The notes below the pieces were generated by a model. It did no database searches. It was not told where the DNA came from and saw only the letters and a program-made list of their open reading frames with translations. A stretch of 23,725 bases of DNA from a virus: positions 1 through 23,725 of the IMG/VR virus record IMGVR_UViG_3300010430_000456; one strand, written 5' to 3'. This document shows positions 1-6,240 of this stretch, in pieces (positions within the stretch are counted from its first letter, which is position 1; each line of letters starts with the position of its first letter). Position numbers and translations under genes: made by a program.

Positions 1-441
1 ACTCAATCATATAACGAACTGTCAGCTCGCTACCGCGAGCTGCCAGCAGAATTTTATGTGCCAGAAACTGATCAGATAACTACTCAATCTACTGATAATA
101 AGCAAATGCGTACAACTGAAATTCATCCTAAAGCTGATGATTTCAGAGCATTAATTAATAGACAGAATGGTGAAGCATTTAAAAAATATAAAATGATGCT
201 TGATTTTGGTTGTCCACGAGAATTAGCCAGGTCAGTATTACCAGTAGGTACATATAGTCATATGTTTGCCACTGTTAATCTAAACAATTTATTTAAATTC
301 ATTGCTGAACGTAGCCATGAACATGCTCAATATGAAATCAGAGTTTATTCTGATGCTCTTCTTGAATTAATTGAACCAATTGTTCCTGTAGCTGTATCAG
401 CATTTAAAGCAAAGCAAGCTAAATCAGCTTGGCAAAAATAG
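1..441 (+). CDS. thyX: Flavin-dependent thymidylate synthase ThyX, C-terminal part (5' end outside window)
   Basis: Makes dTMP from dUMP using FAD, NADPH and methylene-tetrahydrofolate, supplying thymidine nucleotides for phage replication. The frame is open from base 1. Its first residues contain the second half of the ThyX signature, S-x-N-E-x-S-x-R-Y (SYNELSARY, bases 7-33), followed by the usual FYVPE segment. The RHR that normally precedes it would lie just left of the window. The C-terminal half has the family's helical block: RELARSVLPVGTYSHMFATV, then a segment ending HAQYEIR, with the conserved Arg used in dUMP binding. A GTG at base 58 could pass for a start, but this would cut the signature, so the gene must extend leftward. 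ThyX is known from several N4-like marine phages. The call is secure; only the N-terminus is missing. Confidence 0.93.
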   Translation, partial: TQSYNELSARYRELPAEFYVPETDQITTQSTDNKQMRTTEIHPKADDFRALINRQNGEAFKKYKMMLDFGCPRELARSVLPVGTYSHMFATVNLNNLFKFIAERSHEHAQYEIRVYSDALLELIEPIVPVAVSAFKAKQAKSAWQK

Positions 442-451
442 GGAGAGAATA

Positions 452-676
452 TTGTCTATATCACCAGATGAAGCAATGAAACAAGCAAAAATGGCTGCAC
501 ATGATTACATGTTATCAGGCATGAATACTGTTCGTGAATTTATGGGCGATGATTTTGAACATGAAAATCCACAAGAATTTGCAATACTTGTTGCTGCACA
601 TATGAGAACAGCAGCTGCAGATTTTCAAGCATGGCAACTAAGTGTTTTATGTGATTATATCAAAGAAGTAACCTAA
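452..676 (+). CDS. Small hypothetical protein (74 aa)
   Basis: Not recognised. The product is a small, mostly helical, acidic soluble protein. The start is a TTG codon at 452, supported by a good purine-rich ribosome site (GGGAGAG) at 441-447 that overlaps the thyX stop codon. No ATG upstream fits this frame. It lies between thyX and a small membrane protein with almost no spacing, so it is probably co-transcribed and translationally coupled with them. No membrane segment, cysteine pair or catalytic motif can be seen. Confidence 0.6.
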   Translation: MSISPDEAMKQAKMAAHDYMLSGMNTVREFMGDDFEHENPQEFAILVAAHMRTAAADFQAWQLSVLCDYIKEVT

Positions 677-678
677 TC

Positions 679-945
679 ATGGAACAAACGAAAGTAGAAT
701 CATTTATTGAAACTATTATTAATATTAGTACTGGTTTCATCGTAGCTTATTCTATTTGGCGTTGGGGATTAAACCCTGTTATTGCCCAAGGTTACCTAAC
801 TATTCATGATAGTTTTGTTATTACAATGATCTTTACTGTAGCGTCTGTAATTCGTTCATATTATTGGCGAAGATTCTTCGCAAGAAGACTTCATAAAACT
901 ATTCATCGTCAACTCACTAAATGCTGGCAAACAACAGGATGGTAA
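679..945 (+). CDS. Small two-helix membrane protein, phage DUF7220-like
   Basis: An 88-residue protein with two predicted membrane segments (about residues 10-35 and 43-60). A positively charged tail follows, starting with the pattern TVASVIRSYYWRRFF. The order (SFIETIINISTGF near the N-terminus, a short loop, then a FT-x-x-S-x-x-RSY-x-x-RR motif) resembles a family of tiny phage membrane proteins that I associate with DUF7220, whose function is unknown. The basic tail is expected to face the cytoplasm. The ATG lies 2 bases after the previous stop. The family name is from memory; the membrane topology is read from the sequence. Confidence 0.6.
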   Translation: MEQTKVESFIETIINISTGFIVAYSIWRWGLNPVIAQGYLTIHDSFVITMIFTVASVIRSYYWRRFFARRLHKTIHRQLTKCWQTTGW

Positions 946-947
946 AT

Positions 948-1109
948 ATGACTGTAAACGATGACCCATGTGAACCAACACAATTAGAATGGGAATGTAA
1001 TGAATGTGCTGAATACATTCTGCAACGACTTGATGATGGTAATAAACTCACTCAAGAAAATTTAGCTATGTGGATTCATGATCATTTTAATGGTCCAGAG
1101 GACAGATAA
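948..1109 (+). CDS. Small acidic hypothetical protein (53 aa)
   Basis: Not recognised. The open frame reaches back to an ATG at 921 inside the preceding gene, but the ATG at 948 is the better start: AGGA at 936-939 lies about 8 bases upstream and the next gene begins 2 bases after the stop. The product is acidic, has a Cys-x-x-Cys pair ([10 protein letters not shown]) and ends in a Trp/His-rich helix (MWIHDHF). Two cysteines alone are too few for a confident zinc site. Confidence 0.5.
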   Translation: MTVNDDPCEPTQLEWECNECAEYILQRLDDGNKLTQENLAMWIHDHFNGPEDR

Positions 1110-1111
1110 TA

Positions 1112-1432
1112 ATGACTCAACAAGGTGATCGTTTTAATAAAGGCAAACCAAAAGTCAGTATGGTATTCGAAGCACAACATGCCATATACGGTACAGCTTT
1201 TGTTCTAGAATTTGGTGCTCAAAAATATGACAGAGCTAATTGGAAGAAAGGATTACCCTGGACTGAAGTAGTTGACAGTTTACAACGTCATACATTGGCA
1301 TTCATGTCAGGAGAAGATTTTGATTCAGATTCAGGATTACCTCATGTGGATCATATGCACTGTAATACTTTATTTCTGGCTGAGTACTTCCGTACTCATC
1401 CTACGATGGACGATAGACCAAAGGCAAAATAA
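1112..1432 (+). CDS. dATP/dGTP pyrophosphohydrolase-type domain protein (DUF5664/MazG-like)
   Basis: A 106-residue all-helical protein matching the phage family annotated as dATP/dGTP diphosphohydrolase N-terminal domain or DUF5664. Diagnostic features in order: [11 protein letters not shown] at the N-terminus; [15 protein letters not shown] (about residues 35-49); DSLQRH (about 57-62); then [19 protein letters not shown] (about 68-86), where the acidic and histidine residues would bind metal and the nucleotide triphosphate. Expected role: hydrolysing selected dNTPs or cleaning the nucleotide pool during phage DNA synthesis, in line with thyX upstream. The substrate cannot be read from the sequence. 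The gene shares one base with the next (TAATG). Confidence 0.75.
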   Translation: MTQQGDRFNKGKPKVSMVFEAQHAIYGTAFVLEFGAQKYDRANWKKGLPWTEVVDSLQRHTLAFMSGEDFDSDSGLPHVDHMHCNTLFLAEYFRTHPTMDDRPKAK

Positions 1433-1845
1433 TGAAACAAGAACTCATGATTACCTGGATGGCTAAATGGGCAGCTGAACATGATTTTAAATTAGAGCTT
1501 AAAGGTGAAGTTGGCTTCGGTAGAGAATGCGTAGGCATTACTTATGATGGTAGTTACCCAGATTATTACTGGTATGACGAAGATACATACACACGTATTG
1601 ATAACAATGGTGAAGTATGGACTCCAGTAAATGCCTATCATAAACATGAGTGTGTTGCTGTTTTAGGAAGAGATGAAGAATCGATTACTCAGTTATATAA
1701 ATGGCTTCAATGGTTCGAAAATAACAATTTCAAATTTGAGACAGGTGGACTTACTCCTGATCCAGCATTAGGCATGATAGCAATTGTCTTAGGCAAACAT
1801 CGGTATGTCCGATTGGTACGTCAAGATGAAGTACAAGAAAGTTGA
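1432..1845 (+). CDS. Conserved phage hypothetical protein (137 aa)
   Basis: A soluble protein rich in Trp, Tyr and acidic residues, with a central stretch (YPDYYWYDEDTYTRID, about residues 42-57) followed by NGEVWTPVNAYHKHECVAVL. I recognise this pattern as recurring in phage genomes without a known function. Two His and two Cys residues occur (HKHEC and an earlier C near residue 34), but no classical zinc motif. The start overlaps the preceding stop (TAATG at 1430-1434). The 3' end overlaps the next reading frame by about 20-40 bases, depending on the start chosen there. Confidence 0.65.
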   Translation: MKQELMITWMAKWAAEHDFKLELKGEVGFGRECVGITYDGSYPDYYWYDEDTYTRIDNNGEVWTPVNAYHKHECVAVLGRDEESITQLYKWLQWFENNNFKFETGGLTPDPALGMIAIVLGKHRYVRLVRQDEVQES

Positions 1846-2116
1846 TATAGAAATATTCCAAAAATATTTTTCAGTTAATCCAGACGCATTTAATTTAGTT
1901 ATACGAATAAACATGAATGAACATGTTTTTGGAAGATTAGTTGCTATTAAAATGAAAGATCCTGAATTTGGACATGTAGCAGGTTATGGATTAATTCCAA
2001 AAAACTTTAAGAAACGCTATTACGCTCATACTGATCTTGAATACTATTTATGTGGTGAGTATGTACTGAAATTACTATTGGAAGGAGACTTAATATGCCA
2101 GAAAAATCATATGTAG
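1805..2116 (+). CDS. Hypothetical protein overlapping both neighbours (up to 103 aa)
   Basis: Not recognised. Two starts are possible: ATG at 1805 or ATG at 1826; neither has a strong ribosome site, and 1826 gives the smaller overlap with the upstream gene. The middle of the frame (about 1846-2094) lies between two better supported genes and has no competing open frame, which favours real coding. The product is basic with aromatic residues and has no membrane segment or motif I can name. Its 3' end runs 22 bases into the zinc-binding protein gene that starts at 2095. Confidence 0.5.
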   Translation: MSDWYVKMKYKKVDIEIFQKYFSVNPDAFNLVIRINMNEHVFGRLVAIKMKDPEFGHVAGYGLIPKNFKKRYYAHTDLEYYLCGEYVLKLLLEGDLICQKNHM

Positions 2117-2469
2117 GTATGGGGCATACTGTGTGTCCAATATGTACGAAAAAACATAATTCAACCATTCTTATTGATAAGCGATTACGCAACACATTAA
2201 CTAACGATATGGTTACAGATATCGGATTATGTGATGAGCATCAAGAATTGTATGACAAGGGATATATTGCGCTTGTTGCAATTGATGAAGAGAAGTCTGA
2301 ACTTCCGTTCAATCTGGATAATGTTTATCGAACAGGTAAACTAGCTCATATTTCTCAAGAGTTATTCGAACAAATATTTGATGTTCCTGTTCCAGATAAT
2401 CCTGCGAGATTAATGATGTGCCCAGATGATCTAATTGATAAACTACAAACATTACAACCTACGGAGTAA
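2095..2469 (+). CDS. Phage zinc-binding protein of unknown function (124 aa)
   Basis: A probable zinc-ribbon or knuckle protein: CPIC at residues 14-17 and a second pair, Cys46 and His49, in LCDEH, with the conserved spacer LIDKRLRNTLT between them. The downstream half has YRTGKLAHIS and FDVPVPDNPARLM, motifs I recall from a widespread family of phage proteins of unknown function that are occasionally mis-annotated as ATPases. No nucleotide-binding loop is present. The ATG at 2095 has a strong ribosome site (GAAGGAG at about 2080-2087), which makes this start firm even though it lies inside the preceding frame. Confidence 0.7.
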   Translation: MPEKSYVGMGHTVCPICTKKHNSTILIDKRLRNTLTNDMVTDIGLCDEHQELYDKGYIALVAIDEEKSELPFNLDNVYRTGKLAHISQELFEQIFDVPVPDNPARLMMCPDDLIDKLQTLQPTE

Positions 2470-2471
2470 TT

Positions 2472-2762
2472 ATGTCTACAGGAATGCTAATAGTGGGTGG
2501 CTTAAGTGCAATAGGATTCATTATATTGCTTGCTAAAATGAATCGTATTTGGTTACGCCGTTTACTTGGATATGATCTTTATGTTGATATTATCGTTACA
2601 TTAGGATTTATGTATTTTATGGCTGGTACTTACTCAGGTGCTATAGCTGCAGTAATTAGTGGAATTATATTTTCACTAATTTTATGGGTAATCAAATTAA
2701 CAGTTGGAGCTGAAAAGTTAACAATACAGAATGGTTCTCCTACCTGGACACGGATTAAATGA
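2472..2762 (+). CDS. Small multi-pass membrane protein (96 aa)
   Basis: Three hydrophobic segments can be read (about residues 4-20, 37-55 and 57-78), with basic residues after the first (MNRIWLRR). This suggests an inner-membrane protein with a short cytoplasmic loop. There is no signal peptidase motif and no resemblance to a known holin or superinfection-exclusion family that I can name. It begins 2 bases after the preceding stop and overlaps the polymerase start by four bases (ATGA at 2759-2762), so its translation is probably coupled to that of the DNA polymerase. Confidence 0.6.
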   Translation: MSTGMLIVGGLSAIGFIILLAKMNRIWLRRLLGYDLYVDIIVTLGFMYFMAGTYSGAIAAVISGIIFSLILWVIKLTVGAEKLTIQNGSPTWTRIK

Positions 2763-4261
2763 AACATATTTTATTTCACGTAAATCCTAATAATATTTAT
2801 AAGATTGCCGTGCTCATAAAAGAATCTTCTTTTGCAAAACCTACATTAGAAAAAATGTATGTTCAACCTCTAATAGATAGAGGCATTCCACCAGAAGATA
2901 TTATTGCCCTGAGTCTTAAATATAATGACCAGGGAAAAGCTCCTGCTAAATTAATTAAAGATCATCTTCAAATTATTTTACAAGCTTGTGTAAAACTACA
3001 AGTTGATACGCTATTAGTTGCTGATGGTAACTATTTCAAAACTTTAACCAAAGAGCGTAAAGCAGAACCGCATCATGGTTATATTAAAAAATGTGCAATC
3101 AAAACCTTTGAACACATTAATGTAATTTTATCTGTAAATTATCAAGTATTATTTTATAACCCAACTCAACAAGACAAAATAGATATGTCTCTTGATACTG
3201 TCATAGGACATGTCAATGGAACACATCAAGATCTTGGCTTAAACATTATTCATAATGCTTATTACCCAGAGACAACAGCAGATATAAAAGCAATGATTCA
3301 TACATTGCATCAATATCCTACGTTAACATGTGATATAGAAACTTTCTCTTTGGCTCTGGATGAAGCAGGAATAGGAACAATTGCATTTGCATGGAACCAA
3401 AACAATGGATGTGCATTCGCTGTTGATCTGGGACCCACAGATGAGATACGTGATTATCTAAAAGAATTCTTTGTTCAATATGAAGGAACACTCATTTATC
3501 ACAATGGTTGTTTTGATATAAAAATCCTAATTTATAATCTATTTATGAATAGTCCACTAGATACAGTAGGACTATTATATGGATTAGAAATCATGTATCG
3601 CAGTATCCATGATACAAAAATTATTACTTACCTGGCTACAAACAGTACGTCAGGTAATAAGCTTGATCTTAAATCAAATGCTTTCGAATTTGCTGGTAAT
3701 TATGCAGTAGAAGAAATTAATAATATTAAAGCAATACCATTACCAGAATTACTAGAATATAACTTAGTTGATTGTTTATGCACTTGGTATGTACAAAGTA
3801 AAAATTATCCAGTTATGGTTAATGATGATCAACTAGAAATATATAAAAATATAATGCTACCAAGTATGAAAGTTATTACTCATATGGAATTAATTGGTAT
3901 GCCAATGGATTATAATAGAATCCTTAAAATACAACGAAAACTAAAAGTTATTTTACATGCTAAAAAGAAAATTATTTCTGATTCTCCATTAATTAAAGAT
4001 TATGAATGGCGTCTACAACGAGAAGCCATGATTAAAAAGAATCTACTATTGAAAAAGAAAGTTAGACCAATAGAAGATTTCTACGAGCCGTTTAATCCAG
4101 GTTCAGGCAAACAACTTCGAGGATTGTTATATGAAGAGTTTGGCTTTGATGTTATTGATAAAACAGATACTGGATTAGCTGCTACTGGAGGTAAGACAGT
4201 ACAAAAACTTCTTACTAAATTAATGAAAGAGCATAATTTAACAACTGAGGATCTAGAATAA
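2759..4261 (+). CDS. DNA polymerase family A, N-terminal fragment: 3'-5' exonuclease and thumb start (split gene, part 1)
   Basis: Proofreading half of an N4-type replicative DNA polymerase. The first 170 residues form an N4-like N-terminal domain. The 3'-5' exonuclease motifs follow: Exo I D192-I-E194, Exo II Y247-H-N249-G-C-F-D253 and Exo III Y334-N-L-V-D338, all acidic metal ligands intact. The thumb entry (MELIGMPMDY) and the FNPGSGKQLRGLLYEEFGF segment precede a stop at 4259-4261. All polymerase motifs A, B and C are missing here and are found in the gene at 4817-5929, which lies in the same reading frame 552 bases on. The break falls inside the thumb region, after ATGGKTVQKLL. Full length for the family is about 850-900 aa; this fragment is 500 aa. 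Confidence 0.9.
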   Translation: MKHILFHVNPNNIYKIAVLIKESSFAKPTLEKMYVQPLIDRGIPPEDIIALSLKYNDQGKAPAKLIKDHLQIILQACVKLQVDTLLVADGNYFKTLTKERKAEPHHGYIKKCAIKTFEHINVILSVNYQVLFYNPTQQDKIDMSLDTVIGHVNGTHQDLGLNIIHNAYYPETTADIKAMIHTLHQYPTLTCDIETFSLALDEAGIGTIAFAWNQNNGCAFAVDLGPTDEIRDYLKEFFVQYEGTLIYHNGCFDIKILIYNLFMNSPLDTVGLLYGLEIMYRSIHDTKIITYLATNSTSGNKLDLKSNAFEFAGNYAVEEINNIKAIPLPELLEYNLVDCLCTWYVQSKNYPVMVNDDQLEIYKNIMLPSMKVITHMELIGMPMDYNRILKIQRKLKVILHAKKKIISDSPLIKDYEWRLQREAMIKKNLLLKKKVRPIEDFYEPFNPGSGKQLRGLLYEEFGFDVIDKTDTGLAATGGKTVQKLLTKLMKEHNLTTEDLE

Positions 4262-4824
4262 TGTCACTTATATTAAGGAAACAATGTCAAGATGTTCTTG
4301 ATACTTTCAAACTACAAGAATATCACACAGCAATTAGTGAAAGTCAGAATTGCTTAAAAATCGTAACAGAATGTGGAAAGCCTTTAGTTAATATTATTGG
4401 TATTAAATTTAATCGCCAACAACCAACGATAGCTGAAATTGAATTTGCAGTAGAATTACTTACTGCATTCTTGGGAACTCATGCACCTACAATTAATAGC
4501 TATATTACAAAGCTTCGTGCTTTTAATAAACGTCCTCGTTTAGAACGTAAAACAAAAGATTTTGAAATAGACAGTCCATACCGAGCAGAATCAACACAAT
4601 GTACATTCAAAGATGCTCCGTTTAAATTTACAATTAATAATAAAAATAATAAAATTACAGTTAATACATGGGGAGAACCATCTCCATATGCATTAACTAA
4701 ATTTAAGTACAGTCCATCAAAAGAAAAAGCTGCAAGAAAATATCTTAAAGATTTACTAGCGTATGAAAAAGATGCATCAGCTCTAGAAGCTATTAAGTCA
4801 GAACTATCTAAATGTGATGTCTAA
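4261..4824 (+). CDS. Unidentified 187-aa gene inserted inside the DNA polymerase
   Basis: Not recognised. It starts one base into the stop codon of the polymerase N-terminal gene (TAATG), with a possible ribosome site GAGGA at about 4246-4250. It ends 8 bases inside the start of the polymerase C-terminal gene, so three frames are chained. The product has a helical N-terminal half, a basic middle (about residues 80-105, with KRPRLERKTK) and a beta-rich segment (INNKNNKITVNTWG), then a helical, charged tail. None of the homing endonuclease signatures (LAGLIDADG, GIY-YIG, HNH, His-Cys box), no Walker motif and no intein splice block was seen. It may be a DNA-binding accessory protein, or a degenerate mobile gene. 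AT-rich codon use matches its neighbours. Confidence 0.75.
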   Translation: MSLILRKQCQDVLDTFKLQEYHTAISESQNCLKIVTECGKPLVNIIGIKFNRQQPTIAEIEFAVELLTAFLGTHAPTINSYITKLRAFNKRPRLERKTKDFEIDSPYRAESTQCTFKDAPFKFTINNKNNKITVNTWGEPSPYALTKFKYSPSKEKAARKYLKDLLAYEKDASALEAIKSELSKCDV

Positions 4825-5929
4825 AACGACTCGTGAAGAGGCAATAGCACAAGCCAAGATTCTAAAGGCATTAATTGCTATTGCAGAAGCAGAAATCATT
4901 CAGAACACATTCGTATCAGCATTTATTGATAAGGTTGTGCATAAGAGTGATGGAATATGCTATTTACACGGTAATTTTAACCTGGGGGGTACAATCTCTG
5001 GTCGATTAAGTAGTTCAAAAATTAATCTACAGAATTTACCCAGTCATGGTTCAATCTATGCAAAAGATATTAAGCAATGTTTTATTGCACCAAAAGGTTG
5101 GGTATTAATAGGAGTAGACTTTTCTAGTTTAGAAGATAGAATTTCTGCTCTTACAACAAAAGATCCAAATAAATTAAAAGTTTATACTGATGGTTATGAC
5201 GGACACTGCTTACGTGCTTATAGTTATTTTGGTGAGTCAATGCCTGATATTGTTAATACCGTTGCTTCTATTAATTCTATTGAAGATAAATACCCTGATC
5301 AAAGACAGGATTCAAAAGGTCCTACATTTGCTCTGACATATCAAGGCACCTGGCACACATTAGTTAATAATCTGGGACTTTCAGAAAAAGCTGCTAAACA
5401 GATCGAAGAAAAATATCATGATCTGTATATAGTTTCTGATCAATGGGTACAAGATAAACTTATCCAGGCTTCAAAAGATGGATATGCAACAGTTGCATTT
5501 GGTTTAAGAATTAGAACTCCAATCTTAGCAAAGACTATTCTTAATAAAACTTATACACCATATGAAGCGAAAGCTGAGGGTAGAACGGTTGGTAATGCTC
5601 ATGGTCAATCATATGGTATGTTAAATAACCGTGCAGCTATTGATTTCCAACAACGCTTATTAGCATCTGAATATAGTCATGTAATAAAACCAATTTCTCA
5701 CATACATGATTCACAATATTTTATTGTTAAAAAAGATGTAGACACAATTGATTGGTTGAACAACAATCTAATTGAGTGTCTCGAATGGCAAGATCTACCT
5801 GAGATTAAGCATGATCAGGTAAAATTAGGTGGAAAGATAGAAATCTATCTACATAACTGGAGTAAAAGTATTTCTGTTCCAAATAAAGCGTCTAAAGCTG
5901 AAATACGTACCATTTTGGAAGGAGAATAA
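4817..5929 (+). CDS. DNA polymerase family A, C-terminal fragment: palm and fingers (split gene, part 2)
   Basis: Catalytic half of the split polymerase. From the ATG at 4817: a helix block (ILKALIAIAEAEIIQNTF), then GTISGRLSSSKINLQNLP (the TGRLSS/PNLQN region), motif A with D101-F-S-S-L-E106-D-R, motif B with R163, K167 and Y175 at the usual 4 and 8 residue spacing, and motif C H297-D298-S299, where Ser replaces the usual Glu. Both catalytic aspartates are present, so the fragment should be active if it pairs with the exonuclease/thumb product. No strong ribosome site precedes the start; the overlap with the upstream gene suggests translational coupling. A GTG at 4814 is an alternative start. 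Confidence 0.9.
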   Translation: MSKTTREEAIAQAKILKALIAIAEAEIIQNTFVSAFIDKVVHKSDGICYLHGNFNLGGTISGRLSSSKINLQNLPSHGSIYAKDIKQCFIAPKGWVLIGVDFSSLEDRISALTTKDPNKLKVYTDGYDGHCLRAYSYFGESMPDIVNTVASINSIEDKYPDQRQDSKGPTFALTYQGTWHTLVNNLGLSEKAAKQIEEKYHDLYIVSDQWVQDKLIQASKDGYATVAFGLRIRTPILAKTILNKTYTPYEAKAEGRTVGNAHGQSYGMLNNRAAIDFQQRLLASEYSHVIKPISHIHDSQYFIVKKDVDTIDWLNNNLIECLEWQDLPEIKHDQVKLGGKIEIYLHNWSKSISVPNKASKAEIRTILEGE

Positions 5930-6169
5930 ATGATCACTTCAAAAAGACATGATAATGAATTCATCAAAGAACAGATTATATCTTTCTTAGATGAAAATGT
6001 TGTCACCAAGGAAATGAAGGATAAATTTACAGCTGAAACAGCAGTTATTGAGATGCCAGTTAATACCCTGGCTATGCTGATATTGACCTGTTATCACTTC
6101 ATTGAATACCAAGTTCACGAAGATTATCTGGAAAAAAATAACATAGATAAAAAGAAATTTTTACATTAA
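5930..6169 (+). CDS. Small hypothetical protein (79 aa)
   Basis: Not recognised. The ATG follows the polymerase stop directly and has a strong ribosome site (GGAAGGAG at about 5918-5926). The product is helical and charged, with one moderately hydrophobic helix (about residues 44-60) and a Lys-rich C-terminus. It is the last gene before the hairpin-containing gap at 6170-6240, so it may close the first transcription unit. Confidence 0.6.
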   Translation: MITSKRHDNEFIKEQIISFLDENVVTKEMKDKFTAETAVIEMPVNTLAMLILTCYHFIEYQVHEDYLEKNNIDKKKFLH

Positions 6170-6173
6170 AAAT

Positions 6174-6189
6174 GTGCCCATTCGGGCAC
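6174..6189 (+). terminator. GC-rich intergenic hairpin, possible terminator
   Basis: Perfect 6-bp stem GTGCCC/GGGCAC around the loop ATTC, five bases after the stop of the preceding gene and in an otherwise AT-rich gap. There is no U-run directly after it on the plus strand (TAAATATG follows); on the minus strand the stem is followed by ATTTTTAATG, a weak T-tract. It could be a terminator, an RNA-processing site or a structural signal; position makes a terminator or attenuator the simplest reading. Confidence 0.45.
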
Positions 6190-6200
6190 TAAATATGTCA

Positions 6201-6217
6201 AAATAAGCAGCTTATTT
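6201..6217 (+). promoter_or_regulatory. Small 7-bp stem, 3-base loop hairpin upstream of the nuclease gene
   Basis: AAATAAG and CTTATTT pair perfectly around a CAG loop, 11 bases after the first hairpin. N4 vRNAP promoters are also short hairpins (5-7 bp stem, 3-base loop with a central purine), and this has that shape with a central A. However, the stem is AT-rich and the site lies before a replication gene, which N4 would normally transcribe with its other RNA polymerase. A leader hairpin is equally possible. The ribosome site GAGGA at about 6226-6230 follows it. Confidence 0.3.
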
Positions 6218-6240
6218 AACCTCTCGAGGAACCTAAATAA

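Noticed and set aside
1112-1432. Evidence for a 2-aminoadenine (Z) genome
   Set aside because: The hydrolase family is widespread in phages with ordinary DNA, and no purZ-like or HD-type dATPase gene is seen in the window. Kept only as a low-interest check.
4261-4824. Group I intron or intein in the DNA polymerase
   Set aside because: An intein would keep the frame open through the insert, but there is a stop at 4259-4261 and the insert is read in another frame. The overlapping starts and stops leave little room for intron core structure, and no intron core sequence was recognised by eye. Not excluded without RNA data.
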